Source: Christensenella sp. UBA3700 (GTDB lineage: Bacteria; Bacillota; Clostridia; Christensenellales; UBA3700). From it: a stretch of 33,822 nt of DNA. A model generated the notes under the pieces. It was not told where the DNA came from, did no database searches, and saw nothing but the letters and a program-made list of their open reading frames with translations. Both the position numbers and the translations under genes were made by a program. The stretch covers positions 1-33,822 of the forward strand of contig DFIJ01000035.1 of NCBI GenBank assembly GCA_002372775.1, in the 5' to 3' direction. Shown here piece by piece: positions 6,867 to 15,226 of this stretch. Each line of letters starts with the position of its first letter. Position 1 is the stretch's first letter.

Positions 6867-8768
6867 ATGGATTTATCAGTAGCGCAAGATCTGTTTCTTG
6901 CAATAAGAAACGACGATTATCATAACTTTGATGTAATTATCAGTAGGTACCATTGCAGTGATTTATGCTATGGTAGATTTCCTATTTTGTCTTTGTGCTA
7001 CTTGTTTAATGCTAAGAAAATTATTAAACAATATGAGTCTCATTTGTTAGAAGTTAATAAGTATATAAAGATTCCGGAAAATGCAATTATTTATCCATTA
7101 TTTAGAAATGCCGCAAAAAGATGTCTAAGATTATATCTTGGGGATTGTATTGTTTCTCCTTTAGAGATGTTATTAATTTTAGGTGAGAATTCAAGATTAA
7201 AAAGAGTATATCCACGCGCTTTTAAGAATCAGCGAATAATTGAGAACCTACAAGCAATTCAAAGAATAAAAACAAGTGAAGAAATTGTTGCCTCTGAAAC
7301 TGTTATTAATGTCTCTAGGGCTAGTCTTACGGAGTCTACTAAAAAGATTATATCTTTTGCTCTAGTTGTCTGTGTTCTAATGATGTTCATATCAGGCGGT
7401 TTAATTGGCGCTACATATTTAATTGGTGTAGGTACAAATGATAGTCCAACCTTGGTTTATTCAGAAGCACAATTTGTTAAAGCCATGGAACTTGGATATA
7501 GTATGGAATTAAAGTCGGATATTACTATAAGTGAGTCGTATGAATCATTTAGCGGTGTAATAAATGGTAATGGTTTTACTATTACAATAGATCCAGGTGT
7601 TACATTTATTAAGACATTAGAAGGCAGGATTTCTAATGTATGCTTTGAAGTAAACGGTGATATAGAAGTAAATGAAGATTATGCTGTTATTACTAATAAC
7701 AACAAGGGTGTAATAGAAGATGTAATTGTGACAGCTAATATAAAAGTTACTTTAGGCAACGCTACAGTTCAACAAACAAATATTGTTAGTGACAAAAGAT
7801 TGGCAGTTAATATTATTGCAAACGAGAATAATGGAACAATCGAAAACGTAATAGTTAATGGTGAAAGCGATATTGTAGGAATAGCAGGTAGTAATGATAC
7901 TACAGTGCTAAAGTATGCAGCTATTGCTGGTGAGAATTTCGGCTTTATTATTAATTCTAAGAATGATTCAAACATAAAGGGAACTTTATGTGATCTAGCT
8001 GGTGTTGTATTATACAATTTCGGAACTGTTAATAATGTTTCCAATACAGGTAGTGTATTATCTTATTATTCAGAGGATCCGTATAGAAGACTATTTATAG
8101 GCGGAATTACTATTTTTAATTTTGGAATTATTACAAATAGTTCAAACTCTGGTGCGGTGACCGCACAAAATGACAATGAGAATTCATATGTTCAAGAGAA
8201 TCTGTTTACAGGAATGGTTTCTACTAATTGTGTGTTTAATATAGGTGGTGTAGCTGTTGTTAACTATGGCAATATTGAGAATACAAAAAGTACAGGAAAT
8301 ATAGAAATAGATTACTATCTAGGTTTTATTTATATTGGTGGTCTAGTATCAAATAACGAGAGTTCTAATGTATATAACAATACTGTTAAAAAAGGAAGCA
8401 TTAATGGCTGTGGATTTGAAGGAAAGATCATAGTTAATCAAAAATCTGAGGGAACCTCTATTACATATGTAGGTGGTATCGCAGGTTATAATTCATGTCA
8501 AGTTAATAATTGTTTCGCGATAATAGATTTAGAAAGTAATGTAACTTTATACTGGCCAGTATGTGGTATTACTCCATATATGGCATATAACAGCACTGTT
8601 TCAGTTAAGGAGAATAATTCTAATAATTACTATCATTATGTAGATAATAAAGTTTCATATGGTTTTATGTATTCTGGTAGTAAGAGCTATATGGTTGAAA
8701 GCTTGGAAAATTGTGTAGAGTATAAAACCTCTATAGAAGAGATGAAAGCATTGGAGATATATTTTTAA
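6867..8768 (+). CDS. single-pass membrane protein with repetitive (GLUG-like) extracellular region
   Basis: A 633-residue protein of unknown function. Residues 1-155 are helical and cytoplasmic (no signal peptide), with short helix pairs somewhat like ankyrin repeats. One hydrophobic segment at about 161-185 (IISFALVVCVLMMFISGG) crosses the membrane. Residues about 190-633 are Asn/Gly/Ser/Val-rich and built of imperfect 30-40-residue units with the pattern G-hydrophobic-x-x-x-N-x-G-x-I-x-N-x-x-x-x-G-x-I, such as GVVLYNFGTVNN, GITIFNFGIITNS and GVAVVNYGNIENT. This resembles GLUG/beta-helix surface repeats. The protein may sense or bind something outside and signal inward through its N-terminal domain, or anchor the operon's cytosolic proteins at the membrane (inference). 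It has no sortase signal. The start two bases after the previous stop lacks a clear ribosome site, so coupled translation is likely. Confidence 0.8.
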   Translation: MDLSVAQDLFLAIRNDDYHNFDVIISRYHCSDLCYGRFPILSLCYLFNAKKIIKQYESHLLEVNKYIKIPENAIIYPLFRNAAKRCLRLYLGDCIVSPLEMLLILGENSRLKRVYPRAFKNQRIIENLQAIQRIKTSEEIVASETVINVSRASLTESTKKIISFALVVCVLMMFISGGLIGATYLIGVGTNDSPTLVYSEAQFVKAMELGYSMELKSDITISESYESFSGVINGNGFTITIDPGVTFIKTLEGRISNVCFEVNGDIEVNEDYAVITNNNKGVIEDVIVTANIKVTLGNATVQQTNIVSDKRLAVNIIANENNGTIENVIVNGESDIVGIAGSNDTTVLKYAAIAGENFGFIINSKNDSNIKGTLCDLAGVVLYNFGTVNNVSNTGSVLSYYSEDPYRRLFIGGITIFNFGIITNSSNSGAVTAQNDNENSYVQENLFTGMVSTNCVFNIGGVAVVNYGNIENTKSTGNIEIDYYLGFIYIGGLVSNNESSNVYNNTVKKGSINGCGFEGKIIVNQKSEGTSITYVGGIAGYNSCQVNNCFAIIDLESNVTLYWPVCGITPYMAYNSTVSVKENNSNNYYHYVDNKVSYGFMYSGSKSYMVESLENCVEYKTSIEEMKALEIYF

Positions 8769-8989
8769 TGAGTGAAGATGTTTTGAAGAAAATATTGATG
8801 ATATCTTTATTAGTTGTAGGTGTAATAGACGCTTTATATTTGCTATTTGCAATAGTATTTTTTGCGCTAGTACTTGCACATGTTGTCATTATTCTTCCTT
8901 TCTTTACTTATATATCGATTGCAGTAATCGGAATTAACCTTATTGAATGTTTATATATCCCAATTTATCTAAAGTTTAGAAAGGATTAA
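8768..8989 (+). CDS. small two-segment membrane protein
   Basis: A 73-residue hydrophobic protein with two probable membrane segments, about 9-37 and 42-67, and a basic C-terminal tail (KFRKD). No family is recognised. Its ATG overlaps the stop of the preceding gene by one base (TAATG), a typical arrangement for coupled translation, so it is probably a partner of that membrane protein. It closes the seven-gene block; the next gene starts 41 bases later behind its own -10 element. Confidence 0.7.
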   Translation: MSEDVLKKILMISLLVVGVIDALYLLFAIVFFALVLAHVVIILPFFTYISIAVIGINLIECLYIPIYLKFRKD

Positions 8990-9000
8990 TAATTATACTG

Positions 9001-9009
9001 TGGTATAAT
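9001..9009 (+). promoter_or_regulatory. possible extended -10 promoter before the ABC genes
   Basis: TGGTATAAT gives a TGn element plus a perfect TATAAT at 9004-9009, 21 bases before the ATG at 9031. No good -35 box lies at the right distance. It could add a separate transcription start for the ABC exporter, but read-through from the upstream operon is equally possible because no terminator is visible between them. Confidence 0.4.
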
Positions 9010-9030
9010 TTAGTTCGATAGAGAATTGAT

Positions 9031-10755
9031 ATGATTAAGTTGTTAAAGTTTTTAAAGGATTATAAATGGCAATGTATTATAGCTCCATTTTTTAAATTTT
9101 TGGAAGCTTGCTTTGAAGTTGTAGTCCCAATCCTTATGAAAACTATTATCGATAGTGGTATTAATTTTGGTGGCGAGCCAAATGAGGTTTTAATATACAA
9201 ATATATTGGATTAATCATATTAATGGGAGTTCTTGGAGTAAGTGTTGCTGTTGTGTCTCAGTACTTTTCTGCAGTAGCAGGAATGGGCATGGGAACAGCT
9301 TTAAGAAGAGAGAGTTTCTCGCATTTAAACAAGTTAACAAATAAGGATATAGATAAACTAGGTGGTTCGTCTGTTGTCACAAGATTGACGTCAGATATTA
9401 ATCAAGTTGCTAATGGAGTAAATAGATTCTTAAGACTATTCTTAAGAACCCCATTTATATTGATCGGCGCAGTTACAATGTCATTTATTATTAATCCAAT
9501 AATGGGCGCAATAGTGCTTGCTTCTATTCCTGTAATATTTGCAGTTGTATGGTTTATTGTCAAATATACAATTCCAAGATATAAAGGTATTCAATCAAGA
9601 ACTGAGAAAGTATCTTTAATGTTTAAAGAAAATTTAGAGGGTGTAAGAGTTGTAAGAGCATTCTCAACTCAAAAGAAGGAGATTGCAAAATTTGATTCAA
9701 CAGCAGAGAATTTGTCTAACAGACAAATACATGTTGCTAAGGTTGCTTCGCTATTACATCCACTATCTTACGCTATTGCAAATATAGCAATCGTCGTTGT
9801 TCTATGGCTTGGTGGCAACTTTATAGATAATTCAATAATGACTACTGGTGAAGTTGCTTCTTTAGTTAATTATTTATTGCAAATATTAACTGCGATTGTA
9901 GTTCTAACAGAATTAATTACAATTATGTCAAAGGCACAAGCTTCTGCAGTAAGAGTAAATGAATTCTTAGAAACAAAGCCATCATTTACAGATGATGGTA
10001 ATACTGAAGTTAAGGTGGAAAATACAGACAACATCGTTGAGTTCAATGATGTTACTTTCTCTTATAACGAAAATAGACATGTTTTAGAAAATATCAACTT
10101 GAAAATTAGAAGAGGCGAGACTCTAGGTATTATTGGAGAAACAGGCTCAGGAAAAACAAGCTTAATAAATCTTATCCCACGTTTATATGATGTAGATAAT
10201 GGTGAAGTTCTAGTTAATGGGGTAAATGTTAAAAAATACCCATTTGATCAACTAAGAAAAGATATAGCAATTGCTGTTCAACATGCTGTTTTATTTAAAG
10301 GAACTATAAGAAGTAATTTGCAATTCGCAAACCCTAATGCAAGTGATGATGATATGTATAAAGCTTTAAAGATAGCGCAAGCTTATGACTTTGTAATGGA
10401 AAAAGAAGGACTTGATACAGAGGTTGCAGCAAAAGGATCTAATTTCTCTGGTGGACAAAAACAACGATTAAATGTGGCTAGAGCAGTAATTCAAAATCCA
10501 AAGATTTTAATGCTTGATGATAGTTCATCAGCGCTAGATTATGCTACAGATTTTGCATTAAGAAAATCATTAAAGAAACTTGAAGGATTAACAACTATTA
10601 TAGTTTCTCAAAGAGTTGCATCAGTAATGCAAGCAGACAATATTCTTGTATTAGAAGATGGTAAGATTGCTGGATATGGAACGCATAAACAACTGTATGG
10701 AAATAATGAAGTCTATACAGAGATTTATGATTCTCAAACAAAAGGGAGGGGATAA
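9031..10755 (+). CDS. heterodimeric ABC exporter subunit with degenerate ATP site
   Basis: A 574-residue half-transporter: about six membrane segments in residues 15-300, then an ATP-binding domain. Motifs: Walker A GETGSGKT (369-376), Q-loop Q417, signature FSGGQ (472-476), Walker B ILMLDD (492-497). The usual catalytic Glu after Walker B is Asp497, and the usual switch His is Gln527 (VSQRVAS). These changes mark the non-hydrolysing member of pairs such as LmrCD, BmrCD and TM287/288. It should export a drug, lipid or peptide together with the next gene product; the substrate is unknown and no peptidase domain is present. The second subunit follows after two bases. The nearby peptide-type kinase makes a peptide or antimicrobial substrate conceivable but unproven. 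Confidence 0.93.
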   Translation: MIKLLKFLKDYKWQCIIAPFFKFLEACFEVVVPILMKTIIDSGINFGGEPNEVLIYKYIGLIILMGVLGVSVAVVSQYFSAVAGMGMGTALRRESFSHLNKLTNKDIDKLGGSSVVTRLTSDINQVANGVNRFLRLFLRTPFILIGAVTMSFIINPIMGAIVLASIPVIFAVVWFIVKYTIPRYKGIQSRTEKVSLMFKENLEGVRVVRAFSTQKKEIAKFDSTAENLSNRQIHVAKVASLLHPLSYAIANIAIVVVLWLGGNFIDNSIMTTGEVASLVNYLLQILTAIVVLTELITIMSKAQASAVRVNEFLETKPSFTDDGNTEVKVENTDNIVEFNDVTFSYNENRHVLENINLKIRRGETLGIIGETGSGKTSLINLIPRLYDVDNGEVLVNGVNVKKYPFDQLRKDIAIAVQHAVLFKGTIRSNLQFANPNASDDDMYKALKIAQAYDFVMEKEGLDTEVAAKGSNFSGGQKQRLNVARAVIQNPKILMLDDSSSALDYATDFALRKSLKKLEGLTTIIVSQRVASVMQADNILVLEDGKIAGYGTHKQLYGNNEVYTEIYDSQTKGRG

Positions 10756-10757
10756 TA

Positions 10758-12503
10758 ATGAAGAAATTTAATAACCCTGCTTTTTGGAGATTGTTTAAAT
10801 ATGTATGGAAGTATTGGTACGATGTCGTGCTAGTTCTTGCAATGGCGTTTGTTGGTGTTTTAGCCTCATTGTATTCAGTTATTTTGATTGGTGATGCAAT
10901 AGATGTAATGGTTGATGGTTCTGTAGACTTTACGCAGCTTTGGAAGATTGTCGCTATCATTGCTGGATTAACAGTTGTATATATGGTTGTTGAATGGCTT
11001 ACAGAAGTGTTTGCTGCAAGAATCACATATAAGGCAGTAAAAGATATTAGACAAGACGTTTTCGATACAATTCAAAACGTTCCACTATCTTATTTAGATT
11101 CGCACAAAACAGGTGAGCTTTTATCTATAATGGTTGTAGACGTAGACCAAATTTCTGATGGATTAATTCTTGCTTTAACGCAGTTCTTTACAGGTGTTGC
11201 TACAGTAATAGGCACAATAATTATTATGATGTCTATTAATTATAAGATTGGCTTGATTGTAGTCTTGATAACTCCAGTGTCTTTAGTATTAGCTGGCTTT
11301 ATTAGTAAGATGACAAGAAAACATTTTAAGAAGCAATCAGATATAAGAGGGGAAATTGCATCTCAAGTTCAAGATGCAGTATCAGCGCAAACTTTATATA
11401 AGACATGCTCTTATTTAGAAAAGAGTGAAGAAGTATTTGAAAAGACGAATGAAGATTTAGAGAAGGTTTCAATAAAAGCTATATTTATGTCTTCTCTACC
11501 AAATCCAACATCTCGTTTTGTTAATAATATTATTTATGCTTTAACAGGTCTTGTTGGTGCTTTAGCTGTTATAGGTGGCGGTGCATTTATGTTAACTGTT
11601 GGACAATTAACGATGTTCCTAACTTATGCTCAAAAGTATGCTAAGCCATTTAATTCTATTACAGATGTTTTAACAGAGATAGAAAGTGCAACAGCATCTG
11701 CAGAAAGAGTATTTGGATTAATGGATGCGGTTAGAGAGTTGCCTGATTCAAACAATGCACTAGTTTTAAAAGATGTAGATGGTACAGTTGAATTAAACAA
11801 TGTTTCATTCTCTTATGTAAAAGACAAGGAGTTAATTAAAGGATTAAACCTAAAGGCAAAACCTGGTCAAAACATTGCTATCGTTGGAAGAACTGGATGC
11901 GGCAAAACTACTTTAATTAATTTGTTAATGAGATTCTATGATGTAGATGATGGAGAGATAAAGGTTAGTGGTCATAATATAAACGATATGACTAGAGATA
12001 GTTTAAGAACTTCCTATGGTATGGTCCTTCAAGATAGTTACATCTTTGTCGGAACTATTAGAGACAATATTAAGTTTGGAAGGGAAGCTAGTGATGAAGA
12101 GGTTATAGAGGCTGCAGAAAAAGCAAGAGCGTACAGCTTTATAAAGAGACAACCTCAAGGTCTAGATACAGTGATTTCTGAAAACAGCAATCTTTCAGAA
12201 GGTCAAAGACAGTTATTGTGTATCGCAAGAGCTATGTTGCATTTGCCACAAATGTTAATCCTTGATGAGGCTACATCATCAGTAGATACAAGAACTGAAA
12301 TAAAGATACAACAGGCATTTGATGCAATGATGAAGGATAGAACATGTTTTGTTGTAGCACATAGACTATCTACAATAAAGAATGCCGATATGATTCTTGT
12401 TATGGATAAGGGACACATTATAGAGCAAGGAACACATGAAGAATTGTTAAAAGCCAATGGATTCTATACTGAGCTTTATAATAGTCAATTTGCTCAAAAA
12501 TAA
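10758..12503 (+). CDS. heterodimeric ABC exporter subunit with catalytic Walker B
   Basis: A 581-residue half-transporter forming the partner of the preceding protein. Membrane segments lie within about 22-290. The ATP-binding domain has Walker A GRTGCGKT (377-384), signature LSEGQ (479-483), Walker B ILDEAT with catalytic Glu504, and switch His535 in VAHRLST. In the dimer, its canonical Walker B faces the canonical FSGGQ of the first subunit, while the first subunit's altered Walker B faces this protein's off-consensus LSEGQ. The two non-consensus elements therefore fall in one composite site, as in known asymmetric exporters. A strong GGGAGGGG precedes the ATG. Its stop at 12501-12503 directly abuts the stop of the opposite-strand gene, leaving no room for a terminator. 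Confidence 0.94.
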   Translation: MKKFNNPAFWRLFKYVWKYWYDVVLVLAMAFVGVLASLYSVILIGDAIDVMVDGSVDFTQLWKIVAIIAGLTVVYMVVEWLTEVFAARITYKAVKDIRQDVFDTIQNVPLSYLDSHKTGELLSIMVVDVDQISDGLILALTQFFTGVATVIGTIIIMMSINYKIGLIVVLITPVSLVLAGFISKMTRKHFKKQSDIRGEIASQVQDAVSAQTLYKTCSYLEKSEEVFEKTNEDLEKVSIKAIFMSSLPNPTSRFVNNIIYALTGLVGALAVIGGGAFMLTVGQLTMFLTYAQKYAKPFNSITDVLTEIESATASAERVFGLMDAVRELPDSNNALVLKDVDGTVELNNVSFSYVKDKELIKGLNLKAKPGQNIAIVGRTGCGKTTLINLLMRFYDVDDGEIKVSGHNINDMTRDSLRTSYGMVLQDSYIFVGTIRDNIKFGREASDEEVIEAAEKARAYSFIKRQPQGLDTVISENSNLSEGQRQLLCIARAMLHLPQMLILDEATSSVDTRTEIKIQQAFDAMMKDRTCFVVAHRLSTIKNADMILVMDKGHIIEQGTHEELLKANGFYTELYNSQFAQK

Positions 12504-15044
12504 TTAATTACGATTTGGCGTAAAAAGGTTTTTCATTATATTTATTATTATTGCAATTATTAAAGATAGGATTATTGCGGCAAGAAATCCTATTATTATT
12601 TTGCCTAATATGCTTTGCCATAAATCATTAAAAGATACTTCCTCGCCGGAGAATAGTTTATCAAATAAAGATAAAGTTGGAAGAGATATATCATCAAAAT
12701 TGAAATAAGTCGCAATTTTATCTATCGCGGTCTTTTGTGAATCAGCACTAATAATTGTTACATGTTCTTGCATTAAATCATCAAGAGAATAATCTGATTT
12801 ATCTGTGATGATACCATTGGTTTGAGAAATATAGTTATCATAATCTATCTCGCTATTTAAAGAGTTAAGTTTTCCGTAGAACTCCATATAGGCATAAACT
12901 TTAACAACATATTCGTCTGTATCCCCATATGACATGGTTGTTATTAGATTAACATCTTCTTTATTAAACCACGTGATGTCACTAGTGTCCGTATAAGACC
13001 AGCCTTTAAAGATATATAGAGCGTATTCTTTTCCAATAGTTAATAAGCCAATTTTAAGAGCGTCATAGTTCTCGCCGATAAAGCCGTTAATAAAATTTGG
13101 AAACTCAACTGTTTCTTTATAAGCTCCATACGTTTCAAAATAGTATTTTCCATTTACAAAGTATTTAACTATATAGTGTTTATAAATATAAAGTTTACTT
13201 GCAGCGCCCTCAGACTTATTGGAAATCATATACCCATTGTATTCAATAGGTTTTATAGGATTCATTTCGTCGTCATATAATGCAAAAGATGTGGCGTCAT
13301 ATTTGTCATAATAGTAACCAAGTTGATCAGAAGAATCTTTATGGTACCCATAGAAATAGAAGTTTTCATTTTCATAATAGTAAATACTTCCAACAACTTC
13401 GTAATCATGGCTAGCACTACTTACATCGTAATAATACACGTCGATATAGTACTTCTTAGACCACTTGGCATATAAATCTATATTTGATGGTGTAAATGAA
13501 GAATTGTCATAATAATTTAAAAATCCTGAATCTAGATACCAACCAAGGAATATACTATCTTCTTTAATTGGTTTATTTATTCTATTTAATAAATCGTCTT
13601 TAATGTAGTAATAGTTAATAAGATTGTTATCTGGGTCTTCTAATCCTTCGTTAAAGTGATATGTTATTGAATAATAATTAGGATAATCTAATTCAATTCT
13701 TGTTGGAAGCCCATAAGAACGATTTGAATATATAGTTCCATTTATATTGTAAGTAGGAATTTCCGTATCGCCATTATATACATAATAGGTTGTAGTATCA
13801 CTCTTTTTATCATTAAGAGAATTTATGTTTGTAGAATAAGCATACATGTTGTTAGATTCATATACATCAATAACATCAACAATCTCATATAAATCAGAGT
13901 AATAATCTGTATATCTATAATATGCATTTATCTTTATCGACTTAGCCCATTTTGCATAAAGGGTAATAGGTCCAGGAGTGGATAAAGTGTAAGATATATT
14001 GTTATATTGATCATCTAAAAACCAGCCCAGGAATTTGTATCCATCTTTAATTGGTATAGGCAGATTAGAAAGTTCTTCTATAGAAAAATAATAATTATAT
14101 AGAGGATTATCAGGGTCTTCTAGTCCATCATTTAATTGATAGATTATAGAATATGCAGTGTCTGTAATATCAACTCTTTTAGGAATGCCTGCAGTCGCAA
14201 AATAAATGCAGCGTCCATTATAGTCAACATAGCTAACTTGATTGTTTGTTTTTGTTGTAATTAAAAAGGATGCATTTGGATAAGATGAAGTATAAGAGTA
14301 GAATTCATTATCAAAAATATAATATTCTCCTGTTGCATTTAAGTAACAATCAATTGTGCCAATTTTGCTAACAGACTCCTCGTAATGAGTGTAAGAAGTC
14401 TTGTATACAGGTATTGAATATATTTCTGACCAAATAGTATATATATGAATTCCGTTTTTATAATCTTTAGTCTTAAAAGATGTTATGCAGTTAGTATTGT
14501 CATCATTGACAGCCCATCCTGCAAATTTAAAACCATCTCTAATTGGGGTTGGTAGGGTAATAGTTGTATCTTCTGTCACATAATAAGCATTAGGTCTTGG
14601 TGATGGACATGTTCCTCTATCAATAGTGTATGTAATGGTATTATATGGATTAAAGATATTCATAGAGGTGATACTTGATTGAGTTTCAAAAACGTATTGA
14701 CCATTCTTTGTTGTTATAGGATAGTACTCGCCTGCTGAAAAATAATTACCACTAGTCACGTTGTGTTTATTTAAATAATATCCTATACCACTGGTTGTTG
14801 AAGAAGTAGAACCAAGGATATATTTATTACCATCGTAAGAGGCTGAAATAGAACCAACACTAGTCGAAGTCTTTACGTGGTTCTGATCTATTGTAATAAG
14901 AGTTACATCTATAACTTTTGTTACAGTATCTGCGTTTGCAATATTTTGAGAGTTTACAAAGCATAGAATAAGAATTATTGAAAAAGCCAATAATAACAAT
15001 AGAAGTAGTGTTAGATGCTTTTGTTGTAGTCTTTTCTTGTACAT
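12504..15044 (-). CDS. surface protein with four composite repeats (Listeria-Bacteroides/Flg_new type)
   Basis: An 846-residue secreted protein. Residues 1-38 look like a signal peptide (basic start, Leu-rich core, likely cut after ANA). A hydrophobic anchor lies at about 815-837, followed by a short basic tail and no LPxTG. Between them are four units, each a beta-rich block of about 90 residues followed by a roughly 70-residue repeat of the Listeria-Bacteroides (Flg_new, InlB B-repeat-like) type. Blocks: 43-135, 207-297, 369-457, 530-622. Repeats: 136-206, 298-368, 458-529 and a looser 623-722. The repeats show Y-x-I-x-Y...D/E-G...F-x-G-W...LYAKW. Such repeats occur in adhesins and other wall-exposed proteins. 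It is the only minus-strand gene here. A consensus promoter at 15149-15177 drives it, under operators probably bound by the adjacent XRE protein. No clear ribosome site precedes the ATG at 15044. Confidence 0.88.
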   Translation of the reverse strand: MYKKRLQQKHLTLLLLLLLAFSIILILCFVNSQNIANADTVTKVIDVTLITIDQNHVKTSTSVGSISASYDGNKYILGSTSSTTSGIGYYLNKHNVTSGNYFSAGEYYPITTKNGQYVFETQSSITSMNIFNPYNTITYTIDRGTCPSPRPNAYYVTEDTTITLPTPIRDGFKFAGWAVNDDNTNCITSFKTKDYKNGIHIYTIWSEIYSIPVYKTSYTHYEESVSKIGTIDCYLNATGEYYIFDNEFYSYTSSYPNASFLITTKTNNQVSYVDYNGRCIYFATAGIPKRVDITDTAYSIIYQLNDGLEDPDNPLYNYYFSIEELSNLPIPIKDGYKFLGWFLDDQYNNISYTLSTPGPITLYAKWAKSIKINAYYRYTDYYSDLYEIVDVIDVYESNNMYAYSTNINSLNDKKSDTTTYYVYNGDTEIPTYNINGTIYSNRSYGLPTRIELDYPNYYSITYHFNEGLEDPDNNLINYYYIKDDLLNRINKPIKEDSIFLGWYLDSGFLNYYDNSSFTPSNIDLYAKWSKKYYIDVYYYDVSSASHDYEVVGSIYYYENENFYFYGYHKDSSDQLGYYYDKYDATSFALYDDEMNPIKPIEYNGYMISNKSEGAASKLYIYKHYIVKYFVNGKYYFETYGAYKETVEFPNFINGFIGENYDALKIGLLTIGKEYALYIFKGWSYTDTSDITWFNKEDVNLITTMSYGDTDEYVVKVYAYMEFYGKLNSLNSEIDYDNYISQTNGIITDKSDYSLDDLMQEHVTIISADSQKTAIDKIATYFNFDDISLPTLSLFDKLFSGEEVSFNDLWQSILGKIIIGFLAAIILSLIIAIIINIMKNLFTPNRN

Positions 15045-15058
15045 AGATATTAGGAAAT

Positions 15059-15097
15059 GTCTAAAAGACCTGTTTCAGGGAGAAAGGTCTTTTAGAC
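15059..15097 (-). other. 12-bp hairpin in the leader of the surface-protein gene
   Basis: GTCTAAAAGACC at 15059-15070 is the exact reverse complement of 15086-15097, with a 15-base loop. It falls within the expected 5' leader of the minus-strand mRNA, ending 14 bases before its start codon. No T run follows it in the minus-strand reading direction, so it is not an obvious terminator. It may stabilise the leader or affect ribosome access, the leader having no visible Shine-Dalgarno sequence. Confidence 0.6.
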
Positions 15098-15122
15098 TTA
15101 GCGGGTACGAAGTCCGCATAAA

Positions 15123-15200
15123 TAACCGAGTTAGGTTATTTTTAGTATATTATATAACCGAGTTCGGATATTGTCAAACAAAAATATCCGAGTTGTGTTA
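15123..15200. promoter_or_regulatory. three operator boxes for the divergent XRE regulator
   Basis: Three related 16-base boxes in the same orientation: TAACCGAGTTAGGTTA (15123-15138), TAACCGAGTTCGGATA (15155-15170) and TATCCGAGTTGTGTTA (15185-15200). Each is a full or partial palindrome around CCGA..TCGG or TAACC..GGTTA. Start-to-start spacing is 32 and 30 bases, about three helical turns, so bound dimers would line up on one face. Box 2 sits inside the spacer of the minus-strand promoter, box 1 just past its -10, and box 3 close to the regulator gene. This is the arrangement expected for repression by a cI-like XRE protein, with autoregulation likely. Confidence 0.8.
15149..15177 (-). promoter_or_regulatory. 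consensus sigma-A promoter for the surface-protein gene
   Basis: Read on the minus strand, TTGACA (15177-15172), a 17-base spacer (15171-15155), then TATAAT (15154-15149). Both hexamers match consensus fully. The spacer is almost exactly operator box 2. The predicted start is near 15142, giving a leader of about 100 bases before the ATG at 15044. Confidence 0.88.
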
Positions 15201-15226
15201 ATATGATTTTCGCAGGGAGAAGAATT

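Noticed and set aside
10598..11026. 142-codon minus-strand frame across the ABC gene junction
   Set aside because: It is opposite two ABC genes with intact motifs; Ser/Thr-rich shadow composition.
15203..15226. Upstream ATG start for the XRE regulator
   Set aside because: It directly follows operator box 3 and lacks a ribosome site, while ATG 15227 has GGGAG at the right distance.
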